Positions 37,221-47,521 of a DNA stretch of 64,000 bases are shown here, piece after piece. Origin of the DNA: Brevibacillus panacihumi (GTDB taxonomy: Bacteria > Bacillota > Bacilli > Brevibacillales > Brevibacillaceae); NCBI RefSeq assembly GCF_003710985.1, contig NZ_RHHT01000019.1, forward strand, positions 1-64,000, in the 5' to 3' direction. The notes below the pieces were generated by a model that was given only the letters and a program-made list of their open reading frames with translations, did no database searches and was not told the DNA's origin. How positions within the stretch are numbered: the first letter of the stretch is position 1; every line of letters begins with the position of its first letter. Position numbers and translations under genes: made by a program.

Positions 37221-38117
37221 ATGAAGGTCGGGTTGATCGGTTTGGGAAAAATGGGTCTGAATCTGGGACTGCAATTGATGGAGCGTGGACATGAAGTAAC
37301 TGCCTTTGACGTGAATGCGGAAGCGGTAGGAGAAATCAGCATTGCGGGTGCAACCGGGGCAAAAAACCTGACACAGCTGGTCGAGTCATTGGATGCTCCG
37401 CGCATCGTCTGGCTGATGGTCCCGCACGCCCACGTAGACGGCGTCCTGGCGGAGTTGACCCCATTGCTCGCTGCGGGAGACATTGTCGTTGAAGCTGGCA
37501 ATTCGCATTACAAAGAGTCCATTCGCCGTGCAGCGCAGATGGAGGAGCACGGGATCTTTTATCTGGACGCCGGGACCTCTGGCGGGATCAGCGGGGCCAG
37601 ACACGGTGCTTGCTACATGGTAGGCGGAGACCCGCAGGCTTGGCGTCTAGTCGAACCGCTATTCCGCGATACGGCAGTGGAGAACGGCTATCTGTACACA
37701 GGCAAATCGGGCAGCGGCCACTTTCTCAAGATGATCCATAACGGCATCGAATACGGCATGATGGCGGCGATCGGGGAAGGGTTTGAGGTCTTGGCCAAAA
37801 GCGAGTTCGATTACGACTTTGCGAAGGTGGCAAAAGTGTGGAACCACGGCTCGGTCATTCGCTCCTGGCTGATGGAACTGACCGAACAGGCCTTTTCCCA
37901 GGATGCCCGTCTGGACGAGATCAAAGGAATCATGCACTCCTCCGGGGAGGGCAAGTGGACCTTGGAGACAGCGCTCGACCTGCAGGCAGCCACGCCGGTG
38001 ATCGCCATGTCCCTGTTGATGCGCTACCGCTCGCTGGAGACAGATACTTTTTCTGGAAAAGTAGTAGCTGCCCTGCGCAATCAATTTGGAGGACATGCCG
38101 TGGAGAAGAAAGAATAA
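37221..38117 (+). CDS. gndA: 6-Phosphogluconate dehydrogenase, decarboxylating, short type
   Basis: A 298-residue enzyme of the short NAD-preferring class (Bacillus YqeC-like), which converts 6-phosphogluconate to ribulose-5-phosphate and CO2. It has the Rossmann motif GLIGLGKMGLNLG at the N-terminus, the substrate motif DAGTSGGISGARHG near residue 118 and catalytic KMIHNGIEYGMM near residue 170. The ATG at 37221 follows GAGGGGGCGG. It is about 170 residues shorter than the classic Gnd, as expected for this class. Its pairing with zwf is consistent. Confidence 0.9.
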   Translation: MKVGLIGLGKMGLNLGLQLMERGHEVTAFDVNAEAVGEISIAGATGAKNLTQLVESLDAPRIVWLMVPHAHVDGVLAELTPLLAAGDIVVEAGNSHYKESIRRAAQMEEHGIFYLDAGTSGGISGARHGACYMVGGDPQAWRLVEPLFRDTAVENGYLYTGKSGSGHFLKMIHNGIEYGMMAAIGEGFEVLAKSEFDYDFAKVAKVWNHGSVIRSWLMELTEQAFSQDARLDEIKGIMHSSGEGKWTLETALDLQAATPVIAMSLLMRYRSLETDTFSGKVVAALRNQFGGHAVEKKE

Positions 38118-38155
38118 AATAGGGAAAAGCGTCTTCTCAAAAAGGGGGCAGGACT

Positions 38156-39171
38156 ATGCGGTTTGGCGTGATCGGAACCAACTGGATTACCGAGGAATTC
38201 ATCCGTTCCGGCAGGGAAATGGATGGCTTCTCGCTGGAGGCCGTCTATTCGCGAACGGAAGAAAGAGCCCGAGAATTTGCTGCTATGCAAGGAATTCCCT
38301 ACTGGTTTGCAGACCTGGAGGAAATGGTCAAAAGCAAGCGGATTGATGCGGTCTATATCGCCAGCCCCAATTCATTTCACGCCTCGCAAGCCTTGGTCTG
38401 CATGGAGCACGGCATGCATGTCCTGTGTGAAAAGCCGCTTGCCTCCAACGCCCCAGAAGTCAAGCAAATGATTCAGGCTGCACGCAGGCATGATGTCCTC
38501 TTGATGGAAGCAGTCAAATCCACGCTTGCCCCCAATTTCCGGGCGATTCAGGGCAATCTGCACAAATTGGGGCGGATACGCCGCTATGTCGCCAGCAACG
38601 GGCAGTATTCCTCCCGCTATGACGCCTACAAGGATGGGCAGCTGCCCAATGCCTTCAACCCGGCTTTTTCCAACGGAGCGCTGATGGATATTGGCATATA
38701 CTGCATATACCCGCTCGTTGTCCTATTGGGCAAACCTCAGCGCATCCAAGCTGAAGCAGTCATGCTTGACTCTGGTGTGGACGGGCAGGGAAGCATCCTC
38801 ATGCGTTACCCGGACTGTGAAGCCGCAGTAATGTTCTCCAAGATTACCACCTCTTTTCTGCCTGCCGAAATCCAAGGCGAGGACGCCACGATGGTCATCG
38901 ATAAGATCAATCGTCCGCAAAAGGTGGAGATACGCTACCGCGATGGTCGCGTCGAGGACATCACAGTACCGCAAACCTCCCGCCTCATGCATTATGAAAT
39001 TCGTGAATTCATGGAGTTGATCCGCACAGGAAAAAGAGAATCGTCAACCAACTCTCATCAAAATTCCCTTGTCGCAATGCAGATCATGGACGAAGCTCGC
39101 AGGCAGATCGGATTGCGCTTTCCGGCTGACGAGCACGTGGATTGGGGTACAGAAGAAGAGGAGGCGGGAAC

Positions 39172-39175
<4 letters not shown>
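38156..39175 (+). CDS. Gfo/Idh/MocA family oxidoreductase
   Basis: A 339-residue NAD(P)-dependent sugar-type dehydrogenase. It has the Rossmann motif GVIGTNWITEEFI at residues 4-16, the catalytic HVLCEKPLASN near residue 88 and the typical C-terminal beta-sheet domain with GALMDIGIYCIYPL. Members act on inositols, glucosides and other polyols; the substrate is not visible. The ATG at 38156 follows AAGGGGGCAGG. The end overlaps the cyclase gene by 4 bases (ATGA). Confidence 0.88.
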
Positions 39176-41309
<2,134 letters not shown>

Positions 41310-41311
<2 letters not shown>

Positions 41312-41349
41312 AAAGCCTGGCTATCCGTCGAGGCGAGGGACAGCCAGGC
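41310..41349 (-). terminator. Terminator of the capA-like gene
   Basis: A perfect 8-bp stem GCCTGGCT / AGCCAGGC is followed on the minus strand by TTTTA. It also ends the region behind glpK. Confidence 0.75.
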
Positions 41350-41384
41350 ATGGGGGAACGGGCAGAGGTTTTCGTTTGGGCAAG

Positions 41385-42551
41385 CTAGTCCTTGGCAGAT
41401 ACGCTGCCGTCTGAATGAATCCTCGCATTGATGGAGATGGACTCCAGTCGCTTGAGCAGGATCTGCCCGTCTGTATCATTCATCGGAACGGCTCGTGCCA
41501 GCTCAGCATGAACCGGGATCGCCTTGAGTGCGCAATTCCCTGATTTCGTGCAGCTTGCCTGCAAAATGATGCTTTCCCAGGTTCGGGGTTCGGTCGAGCG
41601 GGTAAAGACGAAATTGCCCAGGCTGTATGCAATCCATTTATCCTTGTACGTTTCGAAGCCTTGCAGGACATGCGGATGTCCGCCTACTACCAAGTCAGCG
41701 CCCGCGTCGATGTAGGCTCGTGCGAGTTGTGTCTGATGATCGACGGGATCATCCTTGCGCTCCTCGCCCCAATGGGGGATGACCACGACCAGATCGGCCT
41801 GGGTGCGGGCTTCCTGAATCGCTTTTACTGCAAGGGCGGGATCATAGGTGGCAGCCATTCCCGGCTTGTTTTTTCCGGCGTACCAGCTTACCTCAGGAAT
41901 GACGCGGCTGAATCCAAGGAAAGCAACGCGAATCCCGTTTTTCTCGATGATGACAGGGGCATAGGCCCGTTCCATGTCTTTTCCTGCTCCGATGTAGGCA
42001 ATCTGGTTTTTATCCAAAAAAGAAAACGTATCGAGAAGCCCCTCCACCCCCTGGTCCATGGAATGATTGTTCGCCAGGTTGACCACGTCAATGCCCGCTT
42101 CTTTGAGGGCAGGCAGGGCCGCGGGCGGCGACTTGTAGATAAATGCTTTGTTTTCAGGCGGAGTCCCTCTGGTCGTCACGGGCGTTTCCAGGTTGGCGAT
42201 CGTAATATCGTCTTGGGCAAACCATGTTGCCACCTCTGTGTAAGGATAGTCATATCCCTTCTCTATCAGCATTTTCTCTACGTTTCCTGCCATCATGACA
42301 TCGCCGACAAAGGAGAGATGAACGTGCGGCTCCGGTGCAGGCTCGGGCATCTGGCCAACACTGTCAGGCCCGGTCTCGGGAAATCGGCTAGCTTCGTCCG
42401 GATCGGAAAAGAAGGTTTTGAAGAACGAATACGCACCGACTGCCAGTACGGCGATCAAGCAAAATAGAATTGTTCGCATACTGATTTGCAGCCATATGCG
42501 GCGCTTTTTTTTGCGTTGTTCCATCACTCTTTGTGTTCGCGTCTGTTTCAT
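41385..42551 (-). CDS. CapA family protein (PgsA-like metallophosphatase fold)
   Basis: A 388-residue protein with a basic N-terminus, one transmembrane segment (TILFCLIAVLAVGAYSFF, residues about 28-45), a Pro/Glu-rich linker, and the CapA domain with LSFVGDVMMAGNVEK, NLETPVTTRG, NLANNHSMDQG and HWGEERKDD plus GGHPHVLQGF. The domain is related to calcineurin-type phosphatases and is seen in poly-gamma-glutamate synthesis proteins. No pgsB or pgsC is adjacent, so a role in polyglutamate is not shown. The bulk should lie outside the membrane. The ATG at 42551 follows GAGGGGGG. Confidence 0.86.
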   Translation of the reverse strand: MKQTRTQRVMEQRKKKRRIWLQISMRTILFCLIAVLAVGAYSFFKTFFSDPDEASRFPETGPDSVGQMPEPAPEPHVHLSFVGDVMMAGNVEKMLIEKGYDYPYTEVATWFAQDDITIANLETPVTTRGTPPENKAFIYKSPPAALPALKEAGIDVVNLANNHSMDQGVEGLLDTFSFLDKNQIAYIGAGKDMERAYAPVIIEKNGIRVAFLGFSRVIPEVSWYAGKNKPGMAATYDPALAVKAIQEARTQADLVVVIPHWGEERKDDPVDHQTQLARAYIDAGADLVVGGHPHVLQGFETYKDKWIAYSLGNFVFTRSTEPRTWESIILQASCTKSGNCALKAIPVHAELARAVPMNDTDGQILLKRLESISINARIHSDGSVSAKD

Positions 42552-42668
42552 TCTACCCCCCTCGATCTTCCAGGACTATTGTGAAACATTCCTATAGTAT
42601 AGCAAATCGAAAGCTGGCAAAACCAGTCGGCCAGCTTGCCAGATCCAAATGAGAAGGGAGTTTGCCGG

Positions 42669-43481
42669 ATGGAAGCAGCTTTTGACCATCTCGTCCATTT
42701 TCTTCATCGTCCCCCTGCGGAAGGGAGCGCTCTTCTTGCGCAGGCAGGTTTTCATGTTTCACCAGGTGGACGTCACCCCTTATGGGGGACCTGGAATAGT
42801 GTCAGCTATTTTGGACTTTCATACATCGAATGTTTCGCTGTGGAAAACAGCGAGATAGCAAGCAGATCGGACAACCCTTTGATTCGCCAGCTGGTCGATG
42901 AAAAGCCGGCAGGCGAGGGGTTCGGTCAGATCGCAATCCGTACTACGCAAATCCAGGAGTGGAGCAAGCGATTGGCTCAAGCTGGCCTACAGGTTACGGG
43001 TCCGGTTCCGGGCAGCCGCCAGAGAGAGGACGGGACTACGGTACGCTGGCAGATGCTGTTTGCGCGAGATCCCGAAAGCGGGATGCACCCTCCGTTTTTT
43101 ATTCAATGGGAACAGGGCGATGAAGACCGGTACCTGGAGTTGAGCATGCGCGGCTTGATCGGAAGTCACCCGAATGGGGCAACGCACCTCGACGCGGTCG
43201 GCTATGCGGTTCGCAACCTTGAGGAGGCGACGGATACCTGGGGCCGCTGGTTTGGCTGGGAAGCAGGTCCCCGTGTGTTTGATGCAGAGTTGGTGGCGCA
43301 TTGCCGAACCTTTTTCTTGCCTGGCGGGAATGTGACTTTGTGCGAGCCGTCCGGTGCAGGAGCGACACAGCAAATGCTGGAAACAAGAGGGGAGAGGCCA
43401 TTTTTCGTCCGTATGAAAGGTGACTGCGAGAAGACGCAGCATGAGCTGTTTGGCGGGATGTACATGACTGAGCCAATGTGA
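42669..43481 (+). CDS. VOC superfamily / glyoxalase-like domain protein
   Basis: A 270-residue protein with a vicinal-oxygen-chelate fold of the Glyoxalase_3 type. It begins FDHLVHFLHRP and has a second half with HLDAVGYAVRNLEEAT. The conserved His/Glu metal-binding positions of active enzymes are not all obvious. The substrate is unknown. The ATG at 42669 follows AGAAGGGAG. It is monocistronic with its own strong terminator. Confidence 0.75.
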   Translation: MEAAFDHLVHFLHRPPAEGSALLAQAGFHVSPGGRHPLWGTWNSVSYFGLSYIECFAVENSEIASRSDNPLIRQLVDEKPAGEGFGQIAIRTTQIQEWSKRLAQAGLQVTGPVPGSRQREDGTTVRWQMLFARDPESGMHPPFFIQWEQGDEDRYLELSMRGLIGSHPNGATHLDAVGYAVRNLEEATDTWGRWFGWEAGPRVFDAELVAHCRTFFLPGGNVTLCEPSGAGATQQMLETRGERPFFVRMKGDCEKTQHELFGGMYMTEPM

Positions 43482-43502
43482 AGATAAAGTTTTCAAATAA
43501 AG

Positions 43503-43547
43503 AAAGCAGGACGTTTGCCACAAGGGAAACGGCTCCTGCTTTTTTTG
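43503..43547 (+). terminator. Terminator of the glyoxalase-like gene
   Basis: An outer 9-bp stem AAAGCAGGA / TCCTGCTTT, extended inside by CGTTT/AAACG, is followed by seven T. Confidence 0.88.
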
Positions 43548-43559
43548 CGATCAGATAGT

Positions 43560-44039
43560 TTACGTACGAAGCGGTTTTTTGGTGATCTGCCTGTACATGT
43601 ACAACATCGCTCCTCGCCAGGTAGCCAGCATGCCGAATGCCAGCAGGAAAAACAGCCCAGCAGTTTGCAAGGGAGTAAATGAATCGTTGATGACGAGCTT
43701 GATGATCACGCGGATCACAAGCAGCCCGCCGAGAATAAAGAACAACGCTCGGGACGGCTTCAGATAAATATCCTCACCGACCACCTCAAATCGCGATGTC
43801 ATGATCAATGGAACGGACAGTACAATCCCGATCAGAAAGGCAGTCAGGTCGATAACTGGAGTGGTCGTCGTGCCAGGGAACAAAAACATGGCAAAGCCTG
43901 TTGCCATAAAAAATGGCGGCAGAATGATGCTTTTCGCAGTTACGGGTCGCTTGGCGCGTTTCATTCGCAAAAAAATGACGAAGACAGCCATGGCGATCGG
44001 GAGCAGCAGCCCAAGGGTAGAAGTTGAAAATGTGTCCAT
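43560..44039 (-). CDS. CcdC family membrane protein
   Basis: A 159-residue protein with about four to five hydrophobic segments. The FLRMKRAKRPVTAKSIILPP segment, with KRPV and a following hydrophobic helix, matches Bacillus CcdC, which is linked to the cytochrome c thiol system, though its exact role is unclear. The ATG at 44039 follows GGGAGGAA. No ccdA is adjacent. Confidence 0.75.
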   Translation of the reverse strand: MDTFSTSTLGLLLPIAMAVFVIFLRMKRAKRPVTAKSIILPPFFMATGFAMFLFPGTTTTPVIDLTAFLIGIVLSVPLIMTSRFEVVGEDIYLKPSRALFFILGGLLVIRVIIKLVINDSFTPLQTAGLFFLLAFGMLATWRGAMLYMYRQITKKPLRT

Positions 44040-44152
44040 GAAAATTTCCTCCCGTAGGTTAACGATGATGTAAGTGTACACCATTCCGGGAACTCAGACA
44101 AAGGTTCCGCGTCCATCCGGCCGCAGACACTGCACTTTCCATATAAGGGAAA

Positions 44153-45358
44153 TCAGGCTGCGGCAGGGCTTTCATCACTGCTTCTCACATCCAGCTTGTG
44201 CTTTTTACTGTACAAGTGCGTGAAAACGCCTGCGAACAAGGTGACAGTCGCGAGGCAGATCAGGTACAGGCTTAAGCCCAACAAATCGAGGGAGGCGCCT
44301 GTAATGGCCAGTGCAAGAAAGAAAAAGCTGCGATCGAGCATGCTCTTGAAAGAGAAGAAGCGCCCGTGCTGATTCTGCGGCAGCCTTTTTTGAAAAATCG
44401 TTGTCGTCACCGGGAAAAAGAAGGCGACGATGAATCCGAACAAGGCAAAGGATGCCAATACCATCACTTTATTGTCCACAAAGGTCATGCCGTATTGCGA
44501 AATTGCGAAGAAGAACAGCATCAGAGTCGAGGAGGAGACCAGATTGCGTCCACCGATCCAGCGTTTGGCCAAAAGCCCCCCGATCAGGATGCTGATTCCT
44601 TCAGCCGCGAAGATCCAACCCATGAGCTGTGGCTCTCCTTGAATGGAGCTAAAATTCAGGATCATGAGATTGACACCGCCGAGGAAAAGGGTGATCAGTC
44701 CGCTGTTGATCAATCCGACGAAGATAGCCGGATCTTTTCGGCTTGCTGTCAACACTTCGCGAAATTCAATTTTCTCCCTTTGCTGGCTCTTCTGCACGTG
44801 CGGAATCTGAACGAAAAAGGTGATTCCGGCCAAGACCACGTAGGCGACCAGAGAAAACAAATAGAGCTGGGACAACGAAAAAGCAGCCACCAGGATTCCG
44901 CCAGCGGCCGTGCCAAAGATCCGAGAGAGCGTCGAGATGTTCAAATAAGCGCTATTGGCTTTCAGAAGCTCATCCTTGGTCAGGATTGCGGGCAGGGATG
45001 ATTGCAGAGTGGGAAAATAAAAGGCTGCCGAGCTTTGCATGACAATCAGGGCGACGATCATCCAGATCAAGGAATCGTAAGCGATCGCCGGAAGCATCAA
45101 GACAGGACTGATACAGCGCACCCAACTGGAAATGATCAGGACTTTTCGTTTGTCGTATGTATCGATGATGACGCCTGCCTTCGGAGACAGAAGAATGCTG
45201 ACTGCCAATCCGCTCATGAGGACAAATGCTTTCAGCGTATCAGAAGGAATCAGGCCCTGCATAAACTGCAGGTTGGCAATGATAAAAATCCACATGCCGG
45301 CGCCCGCAACCACTTCTCCTGTCATCAACAGCAGAAAGGTACGATTTCTCCACAACAT
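44153..45358 (-). CDS. MFS transporter, drug-efflux-like, second copy
   Basis: A 401-residue protein with about 12 hydrophobic segments and the MFS_3 layout, including KAGVIIDTYDKRKVLII after helix 2. The start ATG at 45358 follows AAGGAG by 8 bases; a GTG at 45367 overlaps the ribosome site. It is related in type to the exporter at 2182 but clearly divergent. The substrate is unknown. A dyad that may be an operator lies upstream. Confidence 0.82.
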   Translation of the reverse strand: MLWRNRTFLLLMTGEVVAGAGMWIFIIANLQFMQGLIPSDTLKAFVLMSGLAVSILLSPKAGVIIDTYDKRKVLIISSWVRCISPVLMLPAIAYDSLIWMIVALIVMQSSAAFYFPTLQSSLPAILTKDELLKANSAYLNISTLSRIFGTAAGGILVAAFSLSQLYLFSLVAYVVLAGITFFVQIPHVQKSQQREKIEFREVLTASRKDPAIFVGLINSGLITLFLGGVNLMILNFSSIQGEPQLMGWIFAAEGISILIGGLLAKRWIGGRNLVSSSTLMLFFFAISQYGMTFVDNKVMVLASFALFGFIVAFFFPVTTTIFQKRLPQNQHGRFFSFKSMLDRSFFFLALAITGASLDLLGLSLYLICLATVTLFAGVFTHLYSKKHKLDVRSSDESPAAA

Positions 45359-45390
45359 GGGGCCCACTCCTTATCAAATAAATTTTACTA

Positions 45391-45416
45391 ACAAGTTTAT
45401 ACAGTATAGCACTTGT
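45391..45416. promoter_or_regulatory. Dyad upstream of the second MFS gene, possible operator
   Basis: A 26-base dyad has outer arms ACAAGT/ACTTGT and an inner TATAC-A-GTATA. A TTGACA on the minus strand lies at 45419-45414. A well-spaced -10 was not identified, so only the symmetry is certain. The adjoining CPBP gene is divergent, so either gene could be controlled. Confidence 0.4.
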
Positions 45417-45539
45417 CAAAATATTTGTATATTCTCATTGCGCGTATTCATGCAATCGAGAACATGGTGCTGCGTTGGAATGGGTAAACTATCAGACATA
45501 TCATTTACGGCCAATACGCGATAAAGGAGCTTGTTGAAG

Positions 45540-46220
45540 ATGCTGCGAGTACGGTCGTTTTTGTTGCTGATCGGCTACGGGTTTGCTGCCACGCTTGCCA
45601 TCTTCTACGGTTTGGTGGAACGCCAAAGTCTGTTTGCGACCTTTGTCAGCTTTCACCTGCTCGTCTGTCTTGGAATTCCGCTTTTTCACGGATGGCGGGA
45701 AGGGAGATTGGGCGATCATTGGCAACAGGCCTGGGGCAGGTTCGAGAGGCGCGGCGCTCTCTATGGGATCGCACTGGGTATCTTCTTTTTGGTGGGGGCC
45801 ATGGCGGGCATGTGGCTGTTGCTCCAAACGCCGGGCAGTGCGGAACACATCCGAAACATTTTGGAGAATTGGGGCTTGGATAAACGCTGGATTGGGTGGT
45901 TTGCTCTCTACCTCACCGTAGTCAATTCTTTGCTGGAAGAACTGCTGTGGCGGGGGTTTGTCCTGCAACGCTTTTTACGGGGGTTGAACCGTCTGGCAGC
46001 CATCTTGTTATCAAGCTTCTTTTTTTCTCTCTATCACCTGATTGTGGCCGCCGTTTTGTTCGGGTTCTGGTGGGGCATTCTTCTGACGGGAGTCGTTTTC
46101 ATCGTCGGTGTATTATGGGCTTGGATGAAAGGCTTGTTTCCCTCTGTCTATCCGACTTGGTTCAGCCATATGCTCGCAGATGCGGGCTTGGTAGGGGGAG
46201 TGCTCCTGTGGGTATTTTGA
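45540..46220 (+). CDS. CPBP family intramembrane metalloprotease
   Basis: A 226-residue membrane protein with about six to seven hydrophobic segments and the CAAX-protease/bacteriocin-processing motifs: LLEELLWRGFVLQ (EExxxR near residue 132), SLYHLIVA and the final WFSHMLADAG. These place the metal site in the membrane. The ATG at 45540 lies 10 bases after AAAGGAG; TTG codons at 45531 and 45534 are too close to it. The substrate is unknown. Confidence 0.85.
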   Translation: MLRVRSFLLLIGYGFAATLAIFYGLVERQSLFATFVSFHLLVCLGIPLFHGWREGRLGDHWQQAWGRFERRGALYGIALGIFFLVGAMAGMWLLLQTPGSAEHIRNILENWGLDKRWIGWFALYLTVVNSLLEELLWRGFVLQRFLRGLNRLAAILLSSFFFSLYHLIVAAVLFGFWWGILLTGVVFIVGVLWAWMKGLFPSVYPTWFSHMLADAGLVGGVLLWVF

Positions 46221-46225
46221 CAGAC

Positions 46226-46264
46226 GAAAAAGCCGACGCCAACGGAAAATGGATGGCTTCGGCT
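46226..46264 (-). terminator. Terminator of the DUF309 gene
   Basis: On the minus strand AGCCGA-A-GCC ... GGC-G-TCGGCT forms a stem followed by TTTTC. It is placed just after the DUF309 stop. Confidence 0.65.
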
Positions 46265-46275
46265 TATCGATCCGT

Positions 46276-46812
46276 TTATTTACTGCCATTGCTGCGGCGA
46301 AGCTCACGAAGCTTCAATTGCCTCATCCGCTCCTCGCGCACCTCCTGCCGATCGCGCAATGTATGCTTGTTCAGCAAATATTCGTTGGTCATGTCGCTGC
46401 TCCGGGACTCGGGCAACTGTCGCTGGCGGCACGCCTGTTGATAGCATTCCCGCAGAGCTTGAGAGGCGATGGGAAGATCCATGCGCTGATAGGGAAGGGC
46501 TTTGCGCAAATCGTCGAGCCGCTGCTCCAGCAAGCGGAGGAGGGCCGACTCATCCAGTCCCAATTCCTGCAGCTGCTCTCGTTGCTTGCCGAGGATCTCA
46601 ATCGCACTGCTCAGCATTTTGATTGCTCCGTTGAAGTTGCCGCGTCGATGGTGGTAAAGGGCTACGGCGATCTGGATCAACCCTACCCATACGGGCTCCC
46701 GTTCATTGGCAGGCGCGCTTTTCCAGTACTCTTCCAAAATCTCATGACATTCAAAATAATCCCGTTCGGCATGAAACTGGATCAGATATTCCAAATAGGG
46801 TTCGGGATACAT
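46276..46812 (-). CDS. DUF309 domain-containing protein
   Basis: A 178-residue helical protein. The N-terminal FHAERDYFECHEILEEYWK (residues 14-32), with spaced His and Glu residues, is the DUF309 signature. The rest is charged and helical. Function is unknown for the family. The ATG at 46812 lies after AGGTGAG; a GTG at 46821 is inside that ribosome site. It is divergent from the acidic sigma-1.1-like gene. Confidence 0.82.
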   Translation of the reverse strand: MYPEPYLEYLIQFHAERDYFECHEILEEYWKSAPANEREPVWVGLIQIAVALYHHRRGNFNGAIKMLSSAIEILGKQREQLQELGLDESALLRLLEQRLDDLRKALPYQRMDLPIASQALRECYQQACRQRQLPESRSSDMTNEYLLNKHTLRDRQEVREERMRQLKLRELRRSNGSK

Positions 46813-46899
46813 CGTGCTCACCTCACAGCTTGGTTTTCAACGGTTCTCTTGTATACTATTATAAAGGATAGACCGTTGAAATCGAGGTGCGAAGATAAA

Positions 46900-47145
46900 A
46901 TGACAAAAGATGAATTGCTGAAAGTGCTGGAAAACAACCAGATGACCGATGTCATCGAATTGATTGAGGACGCGGAAAAAGGAGATTTGGAGGAACTGGA
47001 GTTGGCGGAAAGCCTTGGCTTGCTGCTCGACCCTGACCTCAATCGCGAAGTGCTGCAACTGCTGGAGAGCCTCGGAGTCACCATCATATACGTACGAGAT
47101 GATGAGGAAGATGAGACGGATGAGGATGACAGCGAAGACAACTAG
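46900..47145 (+). CDS. Small acidic protein, sigma-70 region 1.1-like
   Basis: An 81-residue protein. Residues 1-65 form a helical unit ending PDLNREVLQLLESLGVTIIYV, which resembles the C-terminal half of sigma-70 region 1.1 (a Leu-rich helix then a short beta-strand). The last 16 residues, RDDEEDETDEDDSEDN, are almost all acidic, like the tail of the RNAP delta subunit. It may bind RNA polymerase, but only sequence similarity supports this. The ATG at 46900 follows GAGGTG. The frame is open far upstream, but only this start has a ribosome site. Confidence 0.7.
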   Translation: MTKDELLKVLENNQMTDVIELIEDAEKGDLEELELAESLGLLLDPDLNREVLQLLESLGVTIIYVRDDEEDETDEDDSEDN

Positions 47146-47162
47146 CTGCATAATCAGGCGGC

Positions 47163-47199
47163 AGAAGAACCAACTTGCGAAAATGCGGTTGGTTCTTCT
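47163..47199. terminator. Bidirectional terminator-like hairpin
   Basis: A perfect 12-bp stem AGAAGAACCAAC / GTTGGTTCTTCT. It has no strong T-run, but lies between the stop codons of two convergent genes. Confidence 0.6.
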
Positions 47200-47211
47200 T
47201 GATCTTGCCTG

Positions 47212-47382
47212 CTATTTTTGCGTCCAGACGCGATTCTTGTTGCGGGTTGCAGGGAATTTTTCTCCTCGGGCCAGTTCGATAATCATTGGATCTTGCACAC
47301 TGGAGCCGGACTCGCCAATTTCCATGTAGACGCCGTTTTTAGGAGATTTTTCGCCCTCGCGAAAACGACTTTGCTCGCCCAT
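47212..47382 (-). CDS. YjzC family small protein
   Basis: A 56-residue protein beginning MGEQSRFREGEKSPKNGVY and containing EIGESGSSVQDP, GEKFPATRNKN and RVWTQK. It matches the Bacillales YjzC family from memory (pattern RFRPGQKAPNNGVY...ETG...FP...W). Function is unknown. The ATG at 47382 follows GGAAGGTG. It is short and easily missed. Confidence 0.82.
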   Translation of the reverse strand: MGEQSRFREGEKSPKNGVYMEIGESGSSVQDPMIIELARGEKFPATRNKNRVWTQK

Positions 47383-47521
47383 GAATACACCTTCCTTTTT
47401 GCTGAATCTCTTGCCGCATATAGTATCTCCCGAGGCGATGGCTTCATGCCAGGCTGTCTATTGACGTGCTATTCTGAATTCATATACAGTAGGATTTAAT
47501 AATAGGCAGAGGGGTGACTCT

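Noticed and set aside
46249-46899. Upstream open extension of the small acidic protein gene
   Set aside because: It runs opposite the DUF309 gene, whose family motif is clear; only the ATG at 46900 has a ribosome site.
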